Below, one piece after another: positions 33,338 through 42,038 of a stretch of 49,211 bases of DNA. The stretch comes from Chloroflexaceae bacterium. GTDB taxonomy: Bacteria > Chloroflexota > Chloroflexia > Chloroflexales > Chloroflexaceae. The notes below the pieces were generated by a model. That model saw only the letters and a list, made by a program, of their open reading frames with translations, was not told where the DNA came from and did not search any database. The DNA is taken from NCBI GenBank assembly GCA_028282325.1, contig JANQID010000047.1, forward strand, positions 1 to 49,211, in the 5' to 3' direction. Position 1 is the first letter of the stretch, and every line of letters starts with the position of its first letter. The translations under genes and the position numbers were made by a program.

Positions 33338-33346
33338 TGCTATAAT
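33338..33346 (+). promoter_or_regulatory. Extended -10 promoter of mutS
   Basis: TGC-TATAAT is a perfect TGN-extended -10 on the plus strand, giving a leader of about 47 bases before the mutS ATG. It is divergent from, and about 55 bases away from, the histidine kinase promoter. Confidence 0.6.
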
Positions 33347-33399
33347 ACCCGCCAATACCCGCGAGACGAAACGCAGCACACAGGACGGAGCGCGACACG

Positions 33400-36300
33400 A
33401 TGGCAAAAGTCGAGCTGCATAATTGGTATCGGCAATACCGCACGCTCAAAGATCAACACCCCGACGCAATCCTCTTTTTTCGCTTCGGCGACTTCTACGA
33501 AACGTTTGACGACGACGCCAAGCTGATCGCCGAACTGCTCGATGTCACGCTCACCCGCAAAGACTACGCCATCGACCGCTCGAAGCCTAAGGATCAGCAG
33601 AAGCTCTTTTCACCGATGGCTGGCATGCCCTATCACGCAGTTGAAAGCTACGTAGCGCGCCTGGTCGGCCAGGGCTACCGCGTCGCCATCGCCGAACAGC
33701 TCAGCGAAACCGAATCCAGTCGCGGCGACACCCGCCCGCGCTCGGTGTTCGCCGCCGGGCTAGAGCAGAGCGAGCGCCAGCGGGGTATGGTGCATCGCGA
33801 AGTGGTGCGCATCGTGACGCCCGGCACGCTAGTCGATCCGGCATTGCTGCCCGCCGCCGCTAACAACTACCTCGCCGCCGTCATCGCCGAGCAGGATCGC
33901 ATCGGCCTAGCCTACGCCGACCTGAGCACCGGCGAATTTGCGGCGGTCGAATTCGGCGACGAGCGTGCCGCCGCACGGTTGGAGGGCGAGCTGAGCCGCC
34001 TGAATGTCGCCGAGACGCTGGTCCCCGATGACGACGCCTTGCGCCTGCCCGGCCTGACTCCGGCGACCGCCGGGTTGACGCAAGATCTCGCGCCGCTGAC
34101 GAAAGATGAGCGCGATGTCCTGCTGCCCCACGAACGCATCGCTCGCCGCGTGGATGGCACAAATAACGCGCGCTGGACCCGCGGCCATATCACCGCGCTG
34201 CCCGTCTGGCGGTGGGATCTGGCCACGGCGCACGAGACGCTGCTACGCCAGTTGCGTGTGGGCGTGCTGTCCGGGTTTGGGCTGGATGATAAACCCCTAG
34301 CGACGCGGGCGGCTGGCGCGTTGTTGCAGTACGTCCACGAGACCCAGCGCCACGACGCCGCCCACATCACCACGATCCGCGTCTATACGACCGGCGCGTT
34401 TATGTTTCTCGACCCGCAAACGCGCCGCAACCTGGAGATCCTGGAGAGCAGCGGCGGCAAAAGCAAGGGCACGCTGGTCCACGTACTCGATCGCACTCGC
34501 ACGCCGATGGGAGCACGACTGTTGCGCGCCTGGCTCACCCAGCCGCTGCTCGATCTGCACGCGCTGCACGCGCGCCAGGAAGCCGTCGCGCGTTGCGTAG
34601 ACGACGCCTTGATGCGCGCGGAACTGCGCCAGGCGCTCGGCGCGATCGGCGATATGGAACGCGCGGTCAACCGCATCGCCCAGGGGCCGACCACGGCGCT
34701 ACCGCGCGACCTGGCCCAACTGCGCCAGTCGTTGCGCGCGCTGCCCGCCGTGATTGCCAGCGCCGGCGCCGTCAGCGCGACATTGCTGGACGAGGGCGCG
34801 CCGGACGTTGCACCCACAACGGCGACCGATACCGACACACCCGGCGCCGATGATGACGATGAGTTGTTCGGCGAGCCCGCCGCCGCGCCGGAGCCCGCAC
34901 AGCGCGACGAACCGCAATCGCCAGCGCCGGTCGCCGCAATGCTGGATAACTGCGCCGACGTATGTGCGCTGCTCGAACAGGCGCTCGACGACGATCCGCC
35001 GGCGCTGCTGGGCGCATCGAACTATTTGCGCTGCGAGGACGGCGGCGAACGCCCACGGCGAATGATTCGCCCCGGCTACGACGCCCAGATGGACACGCTG
35101 GTCAAAGCCAACCGCGACGCGCAAAGCTTCATCGACGGCCTGGAAGCCCGCGAGCGCGCCAGCACGGGCATCAAATCGCTCAAAGTCGATTACAACAAGG
35201 TCTTCGGTTACTACATCGAGATTTCGCGCAACTACGCCGACCAGGCGCCGCCGCACTACGAACGCAAACAGACCCTCGTCGCCGCCGAGCGTTATATCAC
35301 CGCCGAGTTGAAAGAGTACGAGAGCATCGTGCTCAACGCCCAGCAGCGTTTGATTGAACTGGAGCGCGAGGCGTTTCGGCGCATCTGCGAAGCCGTGGCA
35401 GCTCACACCGAGCGGCTGCGCGCAACCGCACGCGGGCTGGCGCGCATCGATGCAATCGCCGCGCTGGCCGAGACGGCGGTACGCGAACGTTATACCCGCC
35501 CCACGCTCGACACAGGCACGCATCTGCGCATTCGCGGCGGACGCCACCCGGTGGTCGAGCAAGCGCTTGACGAAGCGTTCGTGCCTAATGACATCGACCT
35601 CGACGCCGAGCAACAGCAATTGCTGATCATCACTGGGCCAAATATGGCCGGGAAATCCACGGTGTTACGTCAAGTTGCATTGATCGTCCTGCTGGCCCAG
35701 ATCGGCGCATTTGTTCCCGCCGACGAAGCGCAGATCGGCCTGGTCGATCGCATTTTCACCCGCATCGGCGCGCAGGACGACATCGCCACCGGTCAGAGCA
35801 CGTTTATGGTCGAGATGACCGAGACGGCGGCGTTGCTCTCGCAGAGCACACGGCGCAGCCTGATCATTCTCGATGAAGTGGGGCGCGGTACCAGCACCTA
35901 CGACGGCATGGCCATCGCCCGCGCCGTTGTCGAGTATATCCACAACGAGCCGCGCTTGCAGTGTCGCACGCTCTTCGCGACCCACTACCACGAACTGACC
36001 GCCCTGGATACGCTCTTGCCGCGCGTCCGCAACTACCATATGGCTGCGGTCGAACAAGACGGCCACGTGGTTTTTCTGCACGAACTGCGTCCCGGCGGGG
36101 CCGATCGTTCCTATGGCATCCACGTCGCCGAACTGGCCGGCATACCGCGTCCGGTCATTCGCCGCGCCGGCGAGCTGCTGGCCGAGCTAGAAAACCGTGA
36201 ACCGAGATCGACGAGCAGCCCCACGCCCGACCGCGAAACCAAAACGCTGGCCAGCGCCGAACGCACGCCGCCCGGCGTCGGGCAACTCTCGCTGTTTGAC

Positions 36301-36423
36301 ATCGCGCCCAACCCGGTCGTCGAATATCTCAAGCGCCTCAACGTCAACGAACTCACCCCGCTTGAAGCGCTCACCAAGCTCTACGAACTCCAGAAGATTG
36401 CACAAGACACAGTCGATCTCTGA
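33400..36423 (+). CDS. mutS: DNA mismatch repair protein MutS
   Basis: A 1007-residue MutS, longer than the usual 850-900. The mismatch-binding domain has FFRFGDFYETFDDDA with the Phe-x-Glu reading head. The C-terminal ATPase has ITGPNMAGKSTVLRQVALI (Walker A near 745), STFMVEMTETA, LIILDEVGRGTSTYDG (Walker B) and LFATHYHEL. Two insertions explain the length: DRSKPKDQQKLF in domain I, and about 50 residues rich in Asp, Ala and Pro (PGADDDDELFGEPAAAPEP) in the core/lever region near 465-515. A beta-clamp-like motif VGQLSLFDI lies near the C-terminus. MutL is not in the window. It acts on replication errors with MutL and the clamp. Confidence 0.96.
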   Translation: MAKVELHNWYRQYRTLKDQHPDAILFFRFGDFYETFDDDAKLIAELLDVTLTRKDYAIDRSKPKDQQKLFSPMAGMPYHAVESYVARLVGQGYRVAIAEQLSETESSRGDTRPRSVFAAGLEQSERQRGMVHREVVRIVTPGTLVDPALLPAAANNYLAAVIAEQDRIGLAYADLSTGEFAAVEFGDERAAARLEGELSRLNVAETLVPDDDALRLPGLTPATAGLTQDLAPLTKDERDVLLPHERIARRVDGTNNARWTRGHITALPVWRWDLATAHETLLRQLRVGVLSGFGLDDKPLATRAAGALLQYVHETQRHDAAHITTIRVYTTGAFMFLDPQTRRNLEILESSGGKSKGTLVHVLDRTRTPMGARLLRAWLTQPLLDLHALHARQEAVARCVDDALMRAELRQALGAIGDMERAVNRIAQGPTTALPRDLAQLRQSLRALPAVIASAGAVSATLLDEGAPDVAPTTATDTDTPGADDDDELFGEPAAAPEPAQRDEPQSPAPVAAMLDNCADVCALLEQALDDDPPALLGASNYLRCEDGGERPRRMIRPGYDAQMDTLVKANRDAQSFIDGLEARERASTGIKSLKVDYNKVFGYYIEISRNYADQAPPHYERKQTLVAAERYITAELKEYESIVLNAQQRLIELEREAFRRICEAVAAHTERLRATARGLARIDAIAALAETAVRERYTRPTLDTGTHLRIRGGRHPVVEQALDEAFVPNDIDLDAEQQQLLIITGPNMAGKSTVLRQVALIVLLAQIGAFVPADEAQIGLVDRIFTRIGAQDDIATGQSTFMVEMTETAALLSQSTRRSLIILDEVGRGTSTYDGMAIARAVVEYIHNEPRLQCRTLFATHYHELTALDTLLPRVRNYHMAAVEQDGHVVFLHELRPGGADRSYGIHVAELAGIPRPVIRRAGELLAELENREPRSTSSPTPDRETKTLASAERTPPGVGQLSLFDIAPNPVVEYLKRLNVNELTPLEALTKLYELQKIAQDTVDL

Positions 36424-36645
36424 TCGCGAGCGTAGCGAGAAGGCGGACACATTTAGAGAGCGGGCTAAGATATAGATAATCGAGGACTGCCAGTACTACA
36501 GCCATGTTGTACGAATTCCAACTGACTTATCTATAGCTTTGGAACGTGGCATCCGCGCTGCGGCGTTTCAAAGAGCGCAATACAACGACGCCCGATTTTA
36601 CGTTATACTATCTGGTGTGCTGTAGGCTGTGCTGGAAGGAACGCT

Positions 36646-37569
36646 GTGCAAGTCGACTACTCGCTTGATCGCCGTCTCACCGATCGCCCCGCTATCTTGA
36701 CGATCGGCAAGTTTGACGGAGTGCATCTGGGACACCAGGCTCTTATTCGCACCACTGTCGAACGCGCCCAGGAACTCGGTTTCGCCAGCGCGGTGTTGAC
36801 CTGGGAGCCGCATCCGAAAGTTGTCCTCAATCCCGATCAGACATTACAGCTGTTGACCAGCCTCGAAGATCGGATCGAGTTGATCGCCGAGATCGGCCCG
36901 GATATTCTGATCATCGCGCCTTTTACACGCGAGACGATGCAGTCTTCTGCGGATGCATATATGCGCCAGATCTGCCAGGCGTTGCCGCTGCGTGAACTCT
37001 GGGTCGGCGAGGATTTTGCGATGGGGCGCAAGCGCGAGGGAAACATCCCGCGTTTGATGGAAATCGGCGCCGAACTGGGTTTCGCAATCGGCACGGTGAC
37101 GTCGACACTCGAAAGCGATGCTCCGATAAGCGCCTCGCGCGTACGCCAACTCCTACACGCGGGTGCGGTTGAAAGCGCAATTCTGCTACTCGGTCGGCCC
37201 TTCAGTCTGAAAGGCGTCGTTGTCCACGGCCACCAGCGCGGTCGCACGATTGGCTTTCCCACAGCAAATCTTCACATTGGCCCGAAACGCCTGGTTCCCG
37301 CCGACGGGGTCTATGCATGCCGCGCGTACATCCAGGGCACGATCGTTCCCGCCGTGACGAATGTCGGGCTGCGTCCAACCTTCAACGGCGTGCATCGTGT
37401 GATCGAAGCCTATCTGCTCGACTGGGAAAGAGACATCTACGGCGCGGAGTTGCGCCTGGAGTTTCTGCACCGTTTACGCGGCGAGCAAAAATTCGCTACC
37501 GTCGATGAGCTGGCGGCCCAGATCGTTCGCGATGTTGCCCACACACGTCAACTCTTGCACGACGCATAA
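36646..37569 (+). CDS. ribF: Bifunctional riboflavin kinase/FAD synthetase
   Basis: A 307-residue RibF making FMN and FAD from riboflavin and ATP. The N-terminal adenylyltransferase has LTIGKFDGVHLGHQALI (HxGH motif), VLTWEPHPK, and SASRVRQLLHAGAVESA with the ISSTxxR-like motif. The C-terminal kinase domain has GHQRGRTIGFPTANL (the PTAN motif), VYACRAYI, AVTNVGLRPTFNG and LEFLHRLRGEQKF. The GTG start follows GGAAGGA, and TATACT at 36604-36609 may be a -10. The FAD it supplies is the cofactor of MnmG, encoded a few genes on; this is not evidence of an operon, as minus-strand genes lie between. Confidence 0.96.
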   Translation: MQVDYSLDRRLTDRPAILTIGKFDGVHLGHQALIRTTVERAQELGFASAVLTWEPHPKVVLNPDQTLQLLTSLEDRIELIAEIGPDILIIAPFTRETMQSSADAYMRQICQALPLRELWVGEDFAMGRKREGNIPRLMEIGAELGFAIGTVTSTLESDAPISASRVRQLLHAGAVESAILLLGRPFSLKGVVVHGHQRGRTIGFPTANLHIGPKRLVPADGVYACRAYIQGTIVPAVTNVGLRPTFNGVHRVIEAYLLDWERDIYGAELRLEFLHRLRGEQKFATVDELAAQIVRDVAHTRQLLHDA

Positions 37570-37651
37570 TCGCCTATGCGACGCTGCCGGCTCGCGGCTG
37601 AGGCTTGCGAACCGGCGGCTTGCAGAAGAGTACGGCGAGATGAGCTATCAG

Positions 37652-38095
37652 CTATTTCGCCTGTATCGCTTCCAGAATAGTTTTGTTGCGAGGCATACCG
37701 CGTTGTGCGAATGTGATCGCGCCATCCGCGCCGACAACATACACTGTACGGTTGACCATCTTGAACGGGCCAAACCCCATCAACGCATCATACTGCTCCG
37801 CAACCGTTTTGTCGGCGTCAACCAGCAGGCGGAACTGAAAGTTGTGATGTTTCACAAACTTCTGATGGCTTTGTGTGTCGCCGGGATTAACCCCGAACAC
37901 CACCGCGCCGGCATCAGTGAACTCCTTATAGCCATCGCGCACCGCACAGAGTTGCACCGTACAGCCGAGCGTCTCATCGCCGGGATAGAAGATCAACACC
38001 ACCGGATTGGATCCCCGAAAAGCCGACAACGCCACTTCCTCACCCTGTTCGCTCTTAAGCGTGAAATCAGGCGCCATATCACCAACGCTTAGCAT
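37652..38095 (-). CDS. bcp: BCP-type peroxiredoxin
   Basis: A 147-residue thioredoxin-fold peroxidase that reduces hydroperoxides with electrons from thioredoxin. Key parts are [33 protein letters not shown] with the peroxidatic Cys45 and resolving Cys50 five residues on, as in atypical 2-Cys BCP/PrxQ, and [15 protein letters not shown]. The usual motif is PxxxTPGCTxEAC; here TLGCTVQLC replaces the Pro-Gly with Leu-Gly, an unusual change beside the catalytic Cys. The second of two close ATGs was chosen because AAGGAG is six bases upstream of it and abuts the first. It is convergent with ribF. Confidence 0.93.
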   Translation of the reverse strand: MLSVGDMAPDFTLKSEQGEEVALSAFRGSNPVVLIFYPGDETLGCTVQLCAVRDGYKEFTDAGAVVFGVNPGDTQSHQKFVKHHNFQFRLLVDADKTVAEQYDALMGFGPFKMVNRTVYVVGADGAITFAQRGMPRNKTILEAIQAK

Positions 38096-38165
38096 AGTCA
38101 TCTCCTTATTTTCTTCGCACGCCTGCCCTGATACCTACAACATACTATTGTGCATTGTATCACAA

Positions 38166-39653
38166 TCAGCGCGGAATCAACGGCGAGGACACCGGCAACT
38201 CGGTCGGCGTCGGTGCGACAGTCGACGTGGCGGAAGGCGTCGAGGGTACAGGCGACGGCGCAGCAGTCGGCGCAGGTTCAGACTCAGGCGCCGCAGGCGT
38301 TGAAGCTGGCCAGACCATCAGGCTGCGCACATTATCGACGAACGAAACTGCACCGCTGCGATCCAGCGCATAGATCCCACCGCCGCTTACGCCCAGCGCC
38401 AGAACAATCGCCGCCGCCCAGACCGTCCAGCGCGGAATGCGCCGCGACAACTGCGGTTTGCCGAGCGAAGACAACGGCTCAATCGGCCTGGTATAGTACG
38501 ACTCTTGGAATTCGCGCAACAGGCTATCGGCGTCTAAGCCCAGGTAATTCGCGTACGAACGCAGCATTTGCGCCGCAAGCGGGCCGCGCGGCAGCAGCGT
38601 GAACTTCTCATCCTCCATAGCCTGGAGATAATACATGCGGATCTTGCTCTCGTTCTCGACCTGCACCAACGTCAGACGCCGGCGGCGACGTTCGGCGCGC
38701 AGCATAGCACCCAGTGTCGTCTCGTCGTCGCCCAGAATATCTTCCGCCTTATCATCCGACACAGACGTCGTATCACCACCCATCCGCAGCAGAGCAGCCT
38801 CCTCGGCCTCGGTCATAAAAACCGACTCTTCGTCGGTCGTCTTCTTGGGCAAAGGCCGCTTGCGCTCGGCGGTGACAGGTCCTTCCGGCAGTGATGAGGT
38901 GACAAACGAGTGGTCAGTCTCTTTGACAACATGGACATCTGGCGATAAATCAAAATCCGGCGACGTCGCAGCAGGTTCAGCCATCTCTTCATCTGTCGCT
39001 CGCGTCGTAATCGTTCGTTCACGCTCCGAGAGAATGGCTTGATCCAGCAGCGGCGAAACGCCCAGCAGCGAATCAGTCTCCGCGTCGTTCGGTTTGCGCG
39101 CAGCCGGATGCGCGCCGGTAGAAGGCTGCTTTTTGGCTTTGCCACGCCGAGTACGTCTGGACGATTGCGCGGCGTCGGCGGGTGCGACGGCAGCGCCTGG
39201 CGAGGTCTTCGGCGCAGTTTTATCAGCCAAAGTCGCAGGAGCCGAAGTTGTATCAGCCGAAGTCGCAGGAGCTGAAGTTGTCGCATGCCGATCGTTCCGT
39301 TCGGAAGCCCGCAGGCATACGCGAACACGAGCCAGCAGCTCAGCCGAACGATACGGCTTGGCAATATAGTCGATTGCGCCGGCCTCCAGACCTCGCACAA
39401 TATCTTCTTCTCGGCTCAACGAACTCAGGACAATCGTCGTCGTCTGGTGTGCACTCCACTCAAGCAATGCCCAACCCGCGTCGTTATCGGCATGAACTTC
39501 CAACAACATCAGATCGGGATGCTCCTCAATGAGGATCCGCTTCCCGTACGCAAGCGTGCTTGCTTTACGCACGCGATAGCCAGCCTCTTCAAGCTGCGCG
39601 CCCAGGCCGGAGAGAAATATTACATCATCGTCGACGATGAGAATGGTTGCCAA
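38166..39653 (-). CDS. Receiver domain fused to a RodZ-like HTH membrane protein
   Basis: A 495-residue fusion. Residues 1-120 form a CheY-like receiver (MATILIVDDDVIF, TTTIVLSSL, IDYIAKPYRSAELL with Lys99). The phosphoacceptor position is Glu52 (LMLLEVHAD) instead of Asp. A disordered Ala/Thr/Pro-rich linker with tandem TSAPAT-type repeats follows (120-310). About 320-390 is a RodZ-type HTH_25 (LGAMLRAERRRRRLTLVQVE, KFTLLPRGPLAAQMLRSYAN). A membrane helix near 425 (WTVWAAAIVLALGVSGGGIY) and a Pro/Thr-rich outer tail end the protein. RodZ links MreB to the wall machinery. The start is TTG, with AAGGAG six bases before it. No kinase partner is adjacent. Confidence 0.88.
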   Translation of the reverse strand: MATILIVDDDVIFLSGLGAQLEEAGYRVRKASTLAYGKRILIEEHPDLMLLEVHADNDAGWALLEWSAHQTTTIVLSSLSREEDIVRGLEAGAIDYIAKPYRSAELLARVRVCLRASERNDRHATTSAPATSADTTSAPATLADKTAPKTSPGAAVAPADAAQSSRRTRRGKAKKQPSTGAHPAARKPNDAETDSLLGVSPLLDQAILSERERTITTRATDEEMAEPAATSPDFDLSPDVHVVKETDHSFVTSSLPEGPVTAERKRPLPKKTTDEESVFMTEAEEAALLRMGGDTTSVSDDKAEDILGDDETTLGAMLRAERRRRRLTLVQVENESKIRMYYLQAMEDEKFTLLPRGPLAAQMLRSYANYLGLDADSLLREFQESYYTRPIEPLSSLGKPQLSRRIPRWTVWAAAIVLALGVSGGGIYALDRSGAVSFVDNVRSLMVWPASTPAAPESEPAPTAAPSPVPSTPSATSTVAPTPTELPVSSPLIPR

Positions 39654-39838
39654 TAACGTCTCCTTCCATATCCACAGCCCTGGATTGGCTTCTCATACTC
39701 AGATGGCATATGGGATCCCATCAACAACGCTTTGCGAGAATCGGATCAGCGCCCTGAGCAGCGCAAAGCGCGTATCGAAAGGAGCCTGCGTTCATCTAAC
39801 ATCTGGAAGCTAACGCGACCCTGGACGGCAAATGTGCT

Positions 39839-39867
39839 TTGACACTGCCCAGACGGGGCGGTATTAT
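39839..39867 (+). promoter_or_regulatory. Sigma70-type promoter of mnmG
   Basis: TTGACA at 39839-39844 and TATTAT at 39862-39867 with a 17-base spacer form the strongest promoter in the window. It lies in the 375-base gap between the receiver-RodZ gene and mnmG. The leader to the TTG start is about 155 bases and includes a short open frame from 39871 that I do not consider a gene. Nothing else was recognised in the gap. Confidence 0.75.
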
Positions 39868-40028
39868 AGCATGGATGCAGGAGAAACCCCTAACGATGTC
39901 AGAGATGGTTTGCAACGACAGGGCTCGTCTCGAAACCGGCAGATCGCTCATATCGGGGCGTTTCTGCTCTGGCCCAGTCTGCTCGCTTTGCAGACAGATT
40001 TTCATCCACGCTGTGGAGGCATAGAGAT

Positions 40029-42038
40029 TTGGATACGGTTTACGATGTGTTGGTTATCGGCGCCGGGCATGCTGGCTGCGAAGCTGCGCACGCGGCGGCG
40101 CGAATGGGATGTTCGACATTGTTGCTGACGATCGATCTGGATAAGATCGCGCATATGTCGTGCAATCCCAGCATCGGCGGCCCGGCCAAAGGTCACCTGG
40201 TGCGTGAGATCGACGCCTTGGGCGGGTTGATCGGACGGATCATCGATGCCAGCTTCATTCAGATCCGGATGCTGAATGAAAGCAAAGGTCCGGCGGTTCA
40301 GTCGCTACGGGCTCAGGCCGATAAGCGGCTCTACTCGCAGTTAATGAAAGAGACCCTTGAGTCGACGCCGAATTTAGAGATCCGCCAGGCGATGGTCGAG
40401 CGCATCATACCGCTGACGCCAGACACCGGGCCGGCCCAACCGGCGCGCTTTGCGGCGTTGACCAACACCGGCTGGCGTTATTATGCCCGTACGCTCGTGT
40501 TGACAACCGGCACCTTTTTGCGCGGGCGTGCGATCACCGGCAACTCGGCCTGGGGCGCCGGACGCGCGGGCGAGGCGCCGGCGGTCGCCCTGGGCGAAGA
40601 TCTGGCAGCGCTTGGGTTCCCGCTAGTGCGCCTCAAAACCGGCACCCCGCCGCGCATTCACGCCCGCAGCATCGATTTCAGCCAGACCGACATCCAGCTC
40701 GGCAGATCGACGCCGATGTACTTCGGGCACTACTATGGCGAAGAGCGCCCGGATGCAAACCTGGCAACCCGCGACACGCCGCCGCCGTCGCCGTTTCATC
40801 GCTCGCCCGCCTCAACCTATCCCGCCCCGATGCTGGACGCCTGGCGACCGCAATTGCCTTGCTATCTGATCCACACGACGCCGCGCTTCCACGAACTGAT
40901 CCGCAACAACCTGGATCGCGCCCCGTTGTTTAGCGGCGAAATCGAAGGCGTCGGGCCACGCTACTGTCCAAGCATCGAAGACAAGATCGTGCGCTTCGCC
41001 GACAAAGACCGCCACGGCCTGTTTCTGGAACCGGAAGGATGGAGCACCCAGGAGGTCTATGTGCAAGGGTGCAATACGTCCTTGCCGGAGGATGTGCAGT
41101 GGGAGATGTTGCGTAGCATACCCGCGCTGCGCAACGTTGAATTGATGCGCATCGGTTATGCCATCGAGTATGATGCTATCGCGACTGGCGAGGTCGGCGC
41201 GGATATGGGCGCACGGCGTATGGCAGGGTTGTATCTCGCCGGACAGGTGAACGGCACAACCGGCTATGAAGAAGCGGCGGCACAGGGGATGATGGCCGGG
41301 ATCAACGCCGCGCGGTTTGCACACGATCAACAGCCGATCATCCTGCGCCGCGACGAGGCCTACATCGGCGTTCTCATCGACGATCTGGTGACGAAAGAGA
41401 TTCACGAGCCGTATCGTATGTTTACCAGCCGCGCCGAGTACCGGCTACTGCTGCGCGGCGACAACGCCGACCTGCGACTGACGCCCCTGGCCCGCCAGCT
41501 CGGACTGGTAGACGACACGCGCACGGCGGCGGTCGAACACAAACGCGACCAGAGTGAGCAACTGCGCGAAATGTTGAGCCGACGCAAAGTCTATCCCACA
41601 GCAGCGATGATCGCCCGACTCGCCGCCATTGACATTGAACCGTTCGGCAACCCGACAACCGCCGAGGCGCTACTGAGTCGGCGCAATGTCGGCTATCGCA
41701 AGCTCCAGGCGCTGCTCGATCTACCCGACGCGCCCGACGCAGTTGTTGAGCAAGTCGAAGTCACCGCCAAATACGGCGGCTATATCGATCGCCAACAGCG
41801 TGAAGTGGAACGCTTGCGCAAAATGGAGAGTCGCCGTCTCCCGCCCGATTTCGATTACGGCGCGATCCAGGGGCTGCGCAATGAGGCCCGGCAGGTGCTG
41901 GAGCGCTTTCGCCCGGCGACGCTCGGTCAGGCTGGGCGCCTGGCCGGAATCAACCCGGCGGATGTCGCGATCATTTTGTTCGCGCTTGAACGGCAGAACG
42001 GACGCCAGCGCGACCCGGTCGATTATGGCCTGAAATAA
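40029..42038 (+). CDS. mnmG: tRNA uridine-5-carboxymethylaminomethyl modification enzyme MnmG (GidA)
   Basis: A 669-residue FAD enzyme that, with MnmE, modifies U34 in the anticodon of several tRNAs. DVLVIGAGHAGCEAAHAAAR is the FAD-binding fold. MSCNPSIGGPAKGHLVREID carries the first active Cys. VQGCNTSLPEDVQ holds the second conserved Cys, and EPYRMFTSRAEYRLLLRGDN and YGGYIDRQQREVERL are C-terminal hallmarks. The start is TTG at 40029 with GGAGG nine bases upstream; no better ATG exists because MDTVYDVLVIG begins exactly at the expected N-terminus. MnmE is not in the window. Expected length is about 620-660, so it is complete. Confidence 0.96.
   Translation: MDTVYDVLVIGAGHAGCEAAHAAARMGCSTLLLTIDLDKIAHMSCNPSIGGPAKGHLVREIDALGGLIGRIIDASFIQIRMLNESKGPAVQSLRAQADKRLYSQLMKETLESTPNLEIRQAMVERIIPLTPDTGPAQPARFAALTNTGWRYYARTLVLTTGTFLRGRAITGNSAWGAGRAGEAPAVALGEDLAALGFPLVRLKTGTPPRIHARSIDFSQTDIQLGRSTPMYFGHYYGEERPDANLATRDTPPPSPFHRSPASTYPAPMLDAWRPQLPCYLIHTTPRFHELIRNNLDRAPLFSGEIEGVGPRYCPSIEDKIVRFADKDRHGLFLEPEGWSTQEVYVQGCNTSLPEDVQWEMLRSIPALRNVELMRIGYAIEYDAIATGEVGADMGARRMAGLYLAGQVNGTTGYEEAAAQGMMAGINAARFAHDQQPIILRRDEAYIGVLIDDLVTKEIHEPYRMFTSRAEYRLLLRGDNADLRLTPLARQLGLVDDTRTAAVEHKRDQSEQLREMLSRRKVYPTAAMIARLAAIDIEPFGNPTTAEALLSRRNVGYRKLQALLDLPDAPDAVVEQVEVTAKYGGYIDRQQREVERLRKMESRRLPPDFDYGAIQGLRNEARQVLERFRPATLGQAGRLAGINPADVAIILFALERQNGRQRDPVDYGLK

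Noticed and set aside
33272-33406. N-terminal extension of the histidine kinase by 45 residues.
   Set aside because: It crosses the divergent mutS promoter and the kinase's own -10; the ATG at 33271 fits better.
34699-35619. A 306-codon open frame on the minus strand inside mutS.
   Set aside because: mutS motifs are intact on the other strand, and the frame has no start signal or family resemblance.
39871-40128. Short open frame in the mnmG leader as a possible small protein or leader peptide.
   Set aside because: No ribosome site, and its second half lies over the mnmG coding start; composition is not protein-like.
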